Shown here one piece after another: positions 50,999-57,032 of a stretch of 64,000 nt of DNA. The translations under genes and the position numbers were made by a program. How positions within the stretch are numbered: the first letter of the stretch is position 1; the number at the start of each line of letters is the position of its first letter. The stretch comes from Microbacterium arborescens (GTDB lineage Bacteria; Actinomycetota; Actinomycetes; Actinomycetales; Microbacteriaceae): NCBI GenBank assembly GCA_003339645.1, contig QNUV01000099.1, forward strand, positions 310,001 to 374,000, given 5' to 3'. The notes below the pieces were generated by a model. The model worked only from the letters and a program-made list of their open reading frames with translations, searched no databases and had not been told where the DNA came from.

Positions 50999-51420
50999 CG
51001 GCGTGAGCTCGGGAAGAGGCAGGCGAGGATCGGAGAGATCGACACGACTCCCGCGAGAACCCACCACCACGGCGACGAGAGCTGCAGCAGCTGGAGCGCC
51101 GGGTCGAGCATCAGGGTGTACAGCGCGAACCACGTCGCGACCGCGATGCCCATGTTCCGCAGTCCGTTACGGGGCACCGACCGCTGGTAACGGAACGCGA
51201 TGATCCAGATGCAGAGCGTGGCGAGGAGGAAGGGCGCGAACGCCCTCCAGTAGCCGACGCCGGCGACGTCGATCGACAGGGTGAACGCGAGCGCGTACGC
51301 GGCTTGCGCCACGACGAAGACCCGGAACCATCGCGTGGCGCGACGCGCATCCCTTCCGGCCTTCGTCCCGACGGCGACCATGCGGGCCGCGTCATCGTAA
51401 GCGAAGTTGTTTTGCGTCAT
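50995..51420 (-). CDS. Small membrane protein, first gene of regulator operon
   Basis: 141 aa. Four hydrophobic helices (about residues 33-50, 57-76, 89-107 and 118-136) with a short basic N-terminus. It is commonly found directly upstream of this type of winged-helix regulator. It might sense a membrane state or bind the regulator, but that is only context. ATG 51420 lies 6 nt after a TAAAGT box. Confidence 0.72.
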   Translation of the reverse strand: MTQNNFAYDDAARMVAVGTKAGRDARRATRWFRVFVVAQAAYALAFTLSIDVAGVGYWRAFAPFLLATLCIWIIAFRYQRSVPRNGLRNMGIAVATWFALYTLMLDPALQLLQLSSPWWWVLAGVVSISPILACLFPSSRR

Positions 51421-51426
51421 GCAACG

Positions 51427-51445
51427 ACTTTAACACTTGTAAAGT
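51427..51445 (-). promoter_or_regulatory. -10 box inside a palindromic operator
   Basis: ACTTTA-N7-TAAAGT is an exact inverted repeat. The half nearest the gene (51427-51432) is, on the minus strand, TAAAGT placed 6 nt before ATG 51420, so a bound repressor would cover the -10 box. This is good support for autoregulation by the winged-helix protein of the operon. Confidence 0.6.
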
Positions 51446-51508
51446 GAGCGTCGCCACCTCCCCCACGGTCGTTTCGGTCGCCTCCGCGGTGATAGTCTCG
51501 ATCGGCAC

Positions 51509-51584
51509 GCCTCCGTAGCTCAGGGGATAGAGCGTTGGTTTCCGGTACCAAAGGTCGCAGGTTCGATTCCTGTCGGGGGCACCA
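51509..51584 (+). tRNA. tRNA-Arg (anticodon CCG)
   Basis: A full cloverleaf: acceptor GCCTCCG paired with CGGGGGC, D stem GCTC/GAGC, anticodon stem TTGGT/ACCAA with loop TTCCGGT (anticodon CCG, reading CGG), T stem GCAGG/CCTGT with TTCGATT, and encoded CCA. Its last 48 nt lie within the 50-bp repeat that bounds the prophage. Confidence 0.97.
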
Positions 51585-51586
51585 GT
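51537..51586 (+). repeat. attL: 50-bp direct repeat, 3' half of tRNA-Arg
   Basis: A perfect 50-bp copy of 55418-55467, with mismatched flanks on both sides. It covers the anticodon loop to the CCA plus two bases. This is the classic tyrosine-integrase core inside a tRNA gene. The complete tRNA is retained at this end. Confidence 0.95.
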
Positions 51587-51594
51587 AGAGAGTA

Positions 51595-51630
51595 GGGCCG
51601 CGGGTCATTCAGACCTCGCGGCCCCTCTTT
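51595..51630. terminator. Hairpin at the integrase end of the prophage
   Basis: GGGCCGCG/CGCGGCCC (51595-51602, 51617-51624) with an inner GGT/ACC and then CTCTTT. On the plus strand it ends tRNA-Arg transcription; on the minus strand it overlaps the integrase C-terminal codons. Confidence 0.65.
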
Positions 51631-51968
51631 CGTGGCAACGAGGTGGCAACGCTCGCGGAGCGCTTCGCCTTGTTAAGAGCCTTCGCGACGGCGTCGAGAT
51701 CGTCGTCGAACAGGTCCGCGTACACGTCAAGCGTCATCGCAGCCGACGCGTGACCCAGCATCCGCTGCACCGATTTCACATGCGCGCCAGCGGATACCGC
51801 GAGCGACGCGGCCGTATGCCGCAGGTCGTGAGGGGTGATGCGTGGGAAAGATCTATCGGACTCACGCACCTTCACGATCGTCGCAGTGAACCAGCCGTTG
51901 CGGGATGCCGGCAGCTTGACGTGGGTCCTCACGTCGCCGAACAGGAGCTCGTCACGCCCTTCAGGGCT
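51609..51968 (-). pseudogene. Tyrosine integrase, C-terminal fragment
   Basis: About 119 residues of the catalytic domain remain: HDLRH (the second catalytic Arg), GHASAAMTLDVYADL (His and the nucleophile Tyr), and a Lys/Arg-rich tail. The frame stays open from 51930 (GTG) back to a stop at 51969-51971; the readable text ...GRDELLFGDVRTHV shows it once continued upstream. The first catalytic Arg and the N-terminal DNA-binding domain are missing. It lies directly beside attL and reads toward it, the normal layout of tRNA-integrating phages. Confidence 0.88.
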
Positions 51969-52486
51969 TCACCGCGTCGTTCTTGCGACCGGACGGACCT
52001 CTCGGACTGACCGACGAAGGCCTGCCCTGGATCATCCAGGCGCAGAACTTCAACGCCGCCAACGCCGACATCAGGGGCAACCAGGGCGGCGTGCGCACGA
52101 CGAGTGGCCGGGCTGCGATCGTGGTGGACTCAGGACTCGTCAACTGCACGATCACAGCGGTGTTGGGCACGTCATTCGCGGGGCTGAACGCGGACGTCAT
52201 CCACGCGGGCATCGCGTTCCGATCGCACGGCGCCACCGCCCTGAACTACGTGTGGGTCCTGGGAAACGGCAGGCTCCGCTTCCAGAACCTCTCAGGTGGA
52301 TCGGTCATATCGACCGTGGACTCCGCCCCCGGTGCGTACTCCCAGGGCGCGGTACTCACAATCGAGCTCAACGGCGAGACCATCACCGTGAGGTCCGGAA
52401 CGGACGTCGCCCTCACCGCGACGTCCGCAGTTGGCTTCGCGACGCCATCGACTCTGCACGGCATGATGGGCCACACCACGACATGA
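51962..52486 (+). pseudogene. Phage tail/structural protein fragment
   Basis: The reading frame has no usable start of its own (a TTG at 51983 is only formal) and is open back to 51920. ASFLRPDGPLGLTDEGLPW opens a concanavalin-like beta domain common in actinophage minor tail proteins. It carries on through VRTTSGRAAIVVDSGLVNCTI and a beta-rich C-terminus to the stop at 52484. Everything N-terminal is gone and the join to the integrase fragment lies near 51955-51965. A terminator hairpin follows. Confidence 0.75.
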
Positions 52487-52533
52487 GGACGCTGGTCCGT
52501 AATCTCCGTCCAGTGACGCGCTGCCCTTGAACG

Positions 52534-52567
52534 AATCGACGCCCCATATCAGCAGGGGGCGTCGATT
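52534..52567 (+). terminator. Terminator after tail-protein fragment
   Basis: Perfect 12-bp stem AATCGACGCCCC / GGGGCGTCGATT with a 10-nt loop, 47 nt past the tail fragment's stop. The surrounding 52487-52697 shows no coding sequence I can support. Confidence 0.8.
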
Positions 52568-52697
52568 TCGTTTGCGATCGACGAATAGTTGAGCGGAGCG
52601 TCAGCGTCCTGGCATCCCTCACCTTCGAGTGGGTGGGACGCCGGAGCGTGTCTAGTCACGGACGCAGGGCGTAGCGGGGTGCGCCGCGGCACACGCC

Positions 52698-52904
52698 TCA
52701 GAGCCCCGCGAGGATCTCATTGGCGCGACGTCGAACGCGTTCGACGTCAATCTCTACGCCGTCGTCGGTCGGCTCCAGTTCGATGCTGACAGAGTCGGCT
52801 GACTGCAAACCTTCCGACCTTGCGACGTCGGCGATCTGTTGAGCAGCGGCTTCGTGCACCTGATCGGAAACGAAACCCCATACCCCGTCGAAAAAGCTCC
52901 CCAT
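52698..52904 (-). CDS. Small prophage protein, 68 aa
   Basis: Unrecognised. MGSFFDGVWGFVSDQVHEAAAQQIADVARSEG is amphipathic, and the C-terminus is acidic then basic (IELEPTDDGVEIDVERVRRRANEILAGL). The start has TAGGGT ending exactly 6 nt upstream, the same leaderless signature as the chromosomal genes, which is the main evidence that it is a real gene. Confidence 0.62.
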   Translation of the reverse strand: MGSFFDGVWGFVSDQVHEAAAQQIADVARSEGLQSADSVSIELEPTDDGVEIDVERVRRRANEILAGL

Positions 52905-52910
52905 GCCCTG

Positions 52911-52916
52911 ACCCTA
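52911..52916 (-). promoter_or_regulatory. -10 box TAGGGT of the 68-aa gene
   Basis: TAGGGT, CAGGGC, then ATG 52904 on the minus strand. Confidence 0.5.
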
Positions 52917-52956
52917 GCCACAGCTCCGCCCTGCAGCTAGAGCCCGTTCGTCACGG

Positions 52957-53151
52957 CTATTGGTTCGTCACACCAAGACGACGCAACTCCGCTTCTACGG
53001 CTTGCAGCTCCGACTCCGACAGCTCCCGGCCGTCACTGTGGCGAGCCGAGTCCACAGAGCGCAGCGAGTAGCCAGCCTGAGCGAACTCGTGCACGTCAAC
53101 GACGACGAACACTTCCCCGACGCCGGGCACGTTGTAGGTTCCCATTTTCAT
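52957..53151 (-). CDS. Small prophage protein, 64 aa
   Basis: Unrecognised, beta then alpha: MKMGTYNVPGVGEVFVVVDVH leads to an acidic helix ending RLGVTNQ. TAGGTT ends 6 nt before ATG 53151. It lies just downstream of the zinc-ribbon frame. A possible regulator or tail-assembly peptide; nothing is diagnostic. Confidence 0.6.
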   Translation of the reverse strand: MKMGTYNVPGVGEVFVVVDVHEFAQAGYSLRSVDSARHSDGRELSESELQAVEAELRRLGVTNQ

Positions 53152-53157
53152 GCGACG

Positions 53158-53163
53158 AACCTA
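53158..53163 (-). promoter_or_regulatory. -10 box TAGGTT of the 64-aa gene
   Basis: TAGGTT, CGTCGC, then ATG 53151 on the minus strand. Confidence 0.5.
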
Positions 53164-53176
53164 GCCGCGACGTGGG

Positions 53177-53356
53177 TCAGCCGCCCCGGATGCCCGGCAG
53201 CTTGTCGCCGTCGGCAGGGCGCTCGACCCACGGGGTCTCGATCTTGCAGCCGCATCCGCCGCGGACATGCCCGCCGTCTACCGTGCGCATCACCGTTTCG
53301 CAGACCTTGCAACGCGGCTCCGCACCGAAGTCGAGGCTGTCGTCGCGCGAGTTACT
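53177..53356 (-). pseudogene. Zinc-ribbon-like reading frame behind an in-frame TGA
   Basis: 59 sense codons read RDDSLDFGAEPRCKVCETV, then RGGCGCKIETPWVERPADG and a stop. C-x2-C plus C-x-C with acidic ends looks like a small actinophage zinc ribbon. No ATG, GTG or TTG lies at its front. It begins right after the TGA that ends the 178-aa gene and is in the same frame. Just before that TGA comes ATG TCT, so the original gene probably began there and was broken, or the two were one protein. Confidence 0.5.
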
Positions 53357-53893
53357 TCAAGACATCGCACCTCTCGACTCGATGATTCGAGCTGCTTCCG
53401 CGCGCAGGACCTCGTCGCCCACAGCGCCGCTCAACCACCAGGAAAAGCTGTCGATCATGCCCGCTGCCCATTTTCGCGGCTCGTCAAGCACCTCGGATCT
53501 CACCTCTACTGGAGTCATGGGAGTCGCGAGAGGCAGTGCGGCTGCCCAGCGCTTCATCCCCTGCTCATGCTTCAGGCCGAGCCAATCGCCGGAGAAGTCG
53601 CCACGGTCCACCCACGCGCGATAGACCGCGATGCTGGCTCTGAGCGCAGCAAGCCGCCCGTGCAGGTCGTGATTGACGGGATCCGCAGATATGAGCGGGG
53701 CGAGCGCTGAGAGCACGTCGGCGCCAGCTTGCAGCCGTCTGCTTCGACGCTCTCCCTCCTCGGACGCGAGCCGCTCCTGCCTCGCGAACCTCAATGCGAT
53801 CATCGTCGACACCAATATCGCAGCGACCGGGATGATGACATCGCCGAGGACGCTCAGCCCGTTACTGCCAAGCCAGTACCAAAGTTCGTTCAC
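53357..53893 (-). CDS. Small membrane-anchored prophage protein, 178 aa
   Basis: GTG start. One N-terminal helix (about residues 14-34, LSVLGDVIIPVAAILVSTMIALRF), then a basic helix (RQERLASEEGERRSRRL) and a globular Trp-containing region with HEQGMKRWAAAL and DSFSWWLSGAVGDEVLRAEAARI. Not recognised. CATGAT sits 5 nt before the start. It ends at the TGA that precedes the zinc-ribbon frame. Confidence 0.65.
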   Translation of the reverse strand: MNELWYWLGSNGLSVLGDVIIPVAAILVSTMIALRFARQERLASEEGERRSRRLQAGADVLSALAPLISADPVNHDLHGRLAALRASIAVYRAWVDRGDFSGDWLGLKHEQGMKRWAAALPLATPMTPVEVRSEVLDEPRKWAAGMIDSFSWWLSGAVGDEVLRAEAARIIESRGAMS

Positions 53894-53971
53894 GATCGAT
53901 CATGCCCGGCAGCCTGACGAGATGTCGGCGTAGCATGGCAGTCTCTCGGCCGGAGAAAGGGGCACCCGGCC

Positions 53972-54268
53972 ATGAGATCACCGCTCGAGCCCGAGGTGCA
54001 GCTCGACGTGCTGCTGTCCGCGATCTGCGGCCGCAACCAGTACACCCGCGACTCCGAGCCTGTCGTCGCTGAGTTGACTGCGGCGGCAGCCGGACAAGAC
54101 GACACACTCGCCCAAACCGCCGGCATCTGGGTCGGCTACTTCGAGTCGCCCGAGAGAACTCCGCTCACGGAAGCGCTGCTACGCATCCCCGATGCGGCAG
54201 CCTGGATCGAGGAGGGTCGACGTCGGCGAGGCATTCCGCGACACTCGGCTCCGCGTGTACGTCCATGA
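53972..54268 (+). CDS. Hypothetical prophage protein, 98 aa
   Basis: Acidic N-terminal half (LEPEVQLDVLLSAICGRNQYTRDSEPVVAEL), then LPLTEALLRIPDAAAWIEEGRRRRG. A GGAGAAAGGGG region precedes ATG, with TAGCAT further upstream. No family recognised. A strong hairpin follows 32 nt after its stop. Its composition is less extreme than the surrounding core genes. Confidence 0.62.
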   Translation: MRSPLEPEVQLDVLLSAICGRNQYTRDSEPVVAELTAAAAGQDDTLAQTAGIWVGYFESPERTPLTEALLRIPDAAAWIEEGRRRRGIPRHSAPRVRP

Positions 54269-54300
54269 GACACCATCGAGAGACGACAACGGACAACGAC

Positions 54301-54332
54301 GAAGCCCCCAGCCGATCTCGGCTGGGGGCTTC
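54301..54332. terminator. Bidirectional terminator in the prophage
   Basis: Perfect 14-bp stem GAAGCCCCCAGCCG / CGGCTGGGGGCTTC with an ATCT loop, placed between two convergent small genes. Confidence 0.85.
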
Positions 54333-54343
54333 GGTGGTCTTTG

Positions 54344-54484
54344 CTAGGCCGCGTGGGGAAGGGCGACCTGGGCTCGCATCTCGAGGTAGGGCTCGAGCGT
54401 GAGATGACGAAGCTGCGAGTCGGTGAGGGTCGACATAGCCGCTTCGACGGCTTTCCTGATTCCTGTGGCGTGTGCGCTGTTCAT
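54344..54484 (-). CDS. Tiny prophage protein, 46 aa
   Basis: ATG 54484 with GAGAAGG 5 nt upstream. The sequence starts MNSAHATGIRKAVEAAMST and ends EMRAQVALPHAA, giving a helical, mildly basic peptide. The ribosome-binding site, the clean frame and the terminator 11 nt past its stop support it. Function unknown. Confidence 0.55.
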   Translation of the reverse strand: MNSAHATGIRKAVEAAMSTLTDSQLRHLTLEPYLEMRAQVALPHAA

Positions 54485-54508
54485 GGCTGCCTTCTCGTTA
54501 TCTCTGCG

Positions 54509-55024
54509 TTACTTTCGCGTGATCGCGAGCCAACGCCCCTCCATCTTAGCCGTGGATCCTGTGTTGAAGTTCGGCCAGAGGCGTTGCATCGAAGTCAGCA
54601 TATTGAGTGACACGTCTGTTCGTCCATAGATCTTGACCTGTCGCGTATCGCTACTCAGGCCACTGAAGATGAAGGTGGCGTAGGCCTCGATGTGCGTCCG
54701 CATGACGGCCGGAGTCACGGCGTCTACCGGCCAGAACTCCGGGCTGAGGTAGATCCGCATCAGCTTCGTCGCACGACCACGCTCGCCTTGCACCACCTCG
54801 AGGATGGCGTCGGTCTTACTCTGCGTCTCGTTGTACAGCTCGAACGCGCTGTGAAGGTGCAGCCGACTCCACTCGAACACATGACCGAGTTCGACCTCGA
54901 ACTCGTCACGGCCTCCGATGTTCGACCAGGTCTCCGCGACCTCATCCAGGCGTCGCTTGGTGAGAGGCCGCAAGACGAAATCGTCTAGTTCTTCTTCCAA
55001 CTCTGTGTTCCCCCTGTCAGACAA
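54509..55024 (-). CDS. Hypothetical prophage protein, 171 aa
   Basis: TTG start at 55024. Acidic N-terminus (ELEEELDDFVLRPL), then FEVELGHVFEWSRLHLHSAFELYNETQSKTDAILEVVQGE, with an aromatic C-terminal half. Lower GC and less biased codon use than the core genes, consistent with phage origin. No family recognised. An alternative start is not obvious. Confidence 0.62.
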   Translation of the reverse strand: MSDRGNTELEEELDDFVLRPLTKRRLDEVAETWSNIGGRDEFEVELGHVFEWSRLHLHSAFELYNETQSKTDAILEVVQGERGRATKLMRIYLSPEFWPVDAVTPAVMRTHIEAYATFIFSGLSSDTRQVKIYGRTDVSLNMLTSMQRLWPNFNTGSTAKMEGRWLAITRK

Positions 55025-55083
55025 TGCGGCCCAGCGTATCGGGTAACGCGCAGGTTCGCCGTCGGCACAGCGCTTCGTGTCGG

Positions 55084-55089
55084 TACGCT
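55084..55089 (+). promoter_or_regulatory. -10 box TACGCT of the 34-aa gene
   Basis: TACGCT, GTAGCC, then ATG 55096, the same 6-nt spacing. Confidence 0.45.
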
Positions 55090-55095
55090 GTAGCC

Positions 55096-55200
55096 ATGCA
55101 GGACGACGTGGCTACGGGGCGCCGATACCCCCGGGCAGCGTGGGGCGGCGTCGGGATGGCGTCGCTGTCCGTGCTACTCGGAGCGCTCGCGATCCTCTGA
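55096..55200 (+). CDS. 34-aa single-helix membrane peptide
   Basis: ATG 55096. The polar N-terminus MQDDVATGRRYPRAAWGG is followed by one hydrophobic helix (MASLSVLLGALAIL) to the stop. Too short for most gene finders. The leaderless -10 box supports it. It could be a superinfection-exclusion or holin-like peptide; there is no direct evidence. Confidence 0.45.
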   Translation: MQDDVATGRRYPRAAWGGVGMASLSVLLGALAIL

Positions 55201-55417
55201 AGGACTCAACGACGGCGCGGCCGTGCATCCGGCCTTCTACGCGACGGCTAAGCCCAGCTGCCGACACCTCGAACGTTGGGACTGAGCTCGACTCGGTGAC
55301 AACATCGTGACAACGACTCTGTGAATCGAAACTGATCGTGGCTGGTCTCCAGAACCGAACTAGCCCGGAAATATGCGGAGCCAGCACGCTCGCCAGCCAC
55401 CATCGCATCCCGCTCTA
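55201..55417. other. Non-coding tail of the prophage before attR
   Basis: 217 nt with no frame I can support, and no strong hairpin. Probably the remains of the phage attP-side region. Confidence 0.4.
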
Positions 55418-55467
55418 GGTTTCCGGTACCAAAGGTCGCAGGTTCGATTCCTGTCGGGGGCACCAGT
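55418..55467 (+). repeat. attR: 50-bp copy of the tRNA-Arg 3' half
   Basis: Identical to 51537-51586 and preceded by unrelated sequence, so no tRNA can form here. It marks the right end of the prophage. Confidence 0.95.
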
Positions 55468-55470
55468 GCG

Positions 55471-55506
55471 AAGAAGGGGCAGTCGACTGATCGACTGCCC
55501 CTTCTT
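55471..55506 (+). terminator. Perfect 16-bp hairpin just past attR
   Basis: 55471-55486 pairs exactly with 55491-55506 around a CTGA loop. It starts 4 nt after attR, where the terminator of tRNA-Arg would have been before integration. It also faces the end of the flavoprotein gene (55522). Confidence 0.85.
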
Positions 55507-55521
55507 CGTCCGCGGCGACGG

Positions 55522-56307
55522 TCAATCGGCGAGGTGGATGCCGAGATCGGTCCGGCCGGGATGGATGTCGCTGCGCAGCGACCGGGTGCCGCGGTAGTCA
55601 CCGTCGCGGAGCGCTCGGTATCGGCGCGGCGTCTCGCTGTCGAGCCCGGCGATGCGGGCACGCAGGCGCTCGGCCTCGCGGTCGACCCCCGCGGCATCCA
55701 GCCCGTCGGCGTCGTAGACGACATGGAGGTCGAGGGTCTCGATCCCGACGTACCAGAGCGCGCCGTGCGTCAGCGGGAACAGGAGCGAGTCGAGGTCGCC
55801 GCTGATTCCGCGCTCCCCGATCGAGCGTTCGTCCTCTCCCACTGTCACGACGACGAGCGCACGCCGGCCGGTCAGTCCGCCGTCGCCGTAGCGCCGCGGG
55901 ACACCGAGCTCCGGGTCCATGTCACCGTAGGCGAAGCCGTTGGTGAGCACGCGGTCGACCCATCCCTTGAGAATCGCGGGCGGCCCGTACCACCACAGCG
56001 GGAACTGCAGCACGAGCATCTCCGCGGCCGCGAGCTTGCGCTGTTCCTCGAGCACATCGTCCGGGAAGGGGACGCGCCCGTACTCGCCTCCGGCAGGGCC
56101 CGACGCCCGACCGATCGTCACGTCGAGCTCACTGTCGGGGAAGACCGGGTTGAATCGCTGCGCGTACAGATCGGATGTCGCGACACGGCGCGTTCGCGAC
56201 AGCTCCGCCACACCGTCACGGAAGAGCCGGGCGTTGAACGAGGTCGATCGCGGATGGGCGAGCACCCAGTGAGCGGCGCCCGGCGTGGGCTGGTGCGAGA
56301 TGGTCAT
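55522..56307 (-). CDS. NAD(P)H-dependent flavin oxidoreductase (NQO1/KefF-like)
   Basis: 261 aa. Flavodoxin-like fold: AHPRSTSFNARLFRDGV (phosphate loop), FPLWWYGPPAILKGWVDRVLTNGFAY (isoalloxazine-binding) and GRRALVVVTVGEDE. Such two-electron quinone reductases protect against quinones and electrophiles. It overlaps the tetR stop by 4 nt (ATGA), so the regulator and enzyme are one operon. Confidence 0.9.
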   Translation of the reverse strand: MTISHQPTPGAAHWVLAHPRSTSFNARLFRDGVAELSRTRRVATSDLYAQRFNPVFPDSELDVTIGRASGPAGGEYGRVPFPDDVLEEQRKLAAAEMLVLQFPLWWYGPPAILKGWVDRVLTNGFAYGDMDPELGVPRRYGDGGLTGRRALVVVTVGEDERSIGERGISGDLDSLLFPLTHGALWYVGIETLDLHVVYDADGLDAAGVDREAERLRARIAGLDSETPRRYRALRDGDYRGTRSLRSDIHPGRTDLGIHLAD

Positions 56308-56876
56308 GATTCCTCCGGTTCGGTGACTGGTGCCACGAGGGCGTGCAGGACGCGCGCGAGGGTCGAGCGCGCTGCGGCGGGGCTCACTCGGTCGTCGAGC
56401 GCCGCTCGCGTGAGGGCGTCGCCGGCACCGATGAGGGCCTGCGCGCCGGCGTCATCGAGACGAACGCCGCACGAGGCGAGCGCGTCGTCGCACAGCGCGA
56501 GGTAGGCGCCCTCCGCCTCGCGGCGCACCTCGACGAGGGTCGCGGATCCATCGAGCGCCGAGACGACGTCGGCCAGCTCGCGCCCTTCAGCGAGCGAGCA
56601 GTCGACGTATGCCCCGGCAACGGCGCGGCACACGGCATCGATCGTGAGCGACGCGTCGGCGAGCGCCGCGATGAGAGCCGCCCGCTGCTGCTCCTCGAAC
56701 TCTCGGTAGAGCTCGGCCAGAGCGCCCGCGCGATCGCCGAAGTGGTCGTACACGACGGGCTTCGTCACCCCCGCGCGCTCGGCGAGCCGGCCCAGCGTGA
56801 ACTCGTCGGTCCCCCGCTCGCGGATCAGCTCGCGAGCGACCGCCAGCAGCTGCGCGCGACGCTCGTGCCGCAGCAT
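56304..56876 (-). CDS. TetR-family repressor
   Basis: 190 aa. Helix-turn-helix at residues ~15-50 (ARELIRERGTDEFTLGRLAERAGVTKPVVYDHFGDRAGALAELY), with an Ala-rich ligand domain. A 31-nt palindrome lies 31-61 nt upstream of the start, fitting autoregulation of this two-gene operon with the flavin oxidoreductase. The frame is open without an ATG/GTG/TTG start for about ten codons further, where GGGAGG precedes ATC, so the exact start is uncertain. Confidence 0.9.
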   Translation of the reverse strand: MLRHERRAQLLAVARELIRERGTDEFTLGRLAERAGVTKPVVYDHFGDRAGALAELYREFEEQQRAALIAALADASLTIDAVCRAVAGAYVDCSLAEGRELADVVSALDGSATLVEVRREAEGAYLALCDDALASCGVRLDDAGAQALIGAGDALTRAALDDRVSPAAARSTLARVLHALVAPVTEPEES

Positions 56877-56907
56877 CCGCCGCCGCGTGCCCTCGCTCAG
56901 GATGCCT

Positions 56908-56938
56908 CCCTCTAAGTTACCAACAGTAGCTTAGAGGG
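56908..56938. promoter_or_regulatory. TetR operator, 31-nt palindrome
   Basis: 13-bp arms CCCTCTAAGTTAC and GTAGCTTAGAGGG (one mismatch) around CAACA. Its position upstream of tetR, between it and the promoter region, is that of an autorepressor site. Confidence 0.72.
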
Positions 56939-56970
56939 ATTCTGCGACGCTGGGCGTTCATCTGGCGGTC

Positions 56971-57001
56971 CCCGCCGCCTCAGCAGGTGAGAGGCGGCGG
57001 G
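56971..57001 (-). terminator. Terminator of the CNNM operon
   Basis: CCCGCCGCCTC (56971-56981) pairs with 56991-57001 over a 9-nt loop, 31 nt past the stop of the 58061-57033 gene. Confidence 0.75.
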
Positions 57002-57032
57002 AACTGTCAACTGAGCGAGCTCGAGCCCCGAT

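Larger units (their letters stand above)
51537..55467. mobile_element. Decayed prophage (~3.9 kb) in tRNA-Arg(CCG)
   Basis: Bounded by the 50-bp att repeats. Contents in order: integrase C-terminal fragment, tail-protein fragment, terminator, four small minus-strand genes or fragments, a 98-codon plus-strand gene, terminator, a 46-codon gene, a 171-codon gene and a 34-codon membrane peptide. Replication, packaging and most structural genes are gone, and the integrase has lost its N-terminus, so it can no longer excise by itself. Confidence 0.9.

Noticed and set aside
51417-51608. A 63-codon frame reading WCPRQESNLRP across the tRNA
   Set aside because: It is the well-known spurious translation of a tRNA gene (reverse strand), not a protein. 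The same applies to the PPTGIEPATFG frame at 55248-55724.
53354-53365. Selenocysteine or programmed readthrough at the TGA before the zinc ribbon
   Set aside because: No SECIS-like hairpin follows, no selenoprotein genes are visible, and the region is a decaying prophage; mutation is simpler.
53172-53624. 150-codon plus-strand frame in the prophage
   Set aside because: It lies opposite the better supported 178-aa gene and zinc-ribbon frame, with Arg/Ser-rich composition and no start signal.
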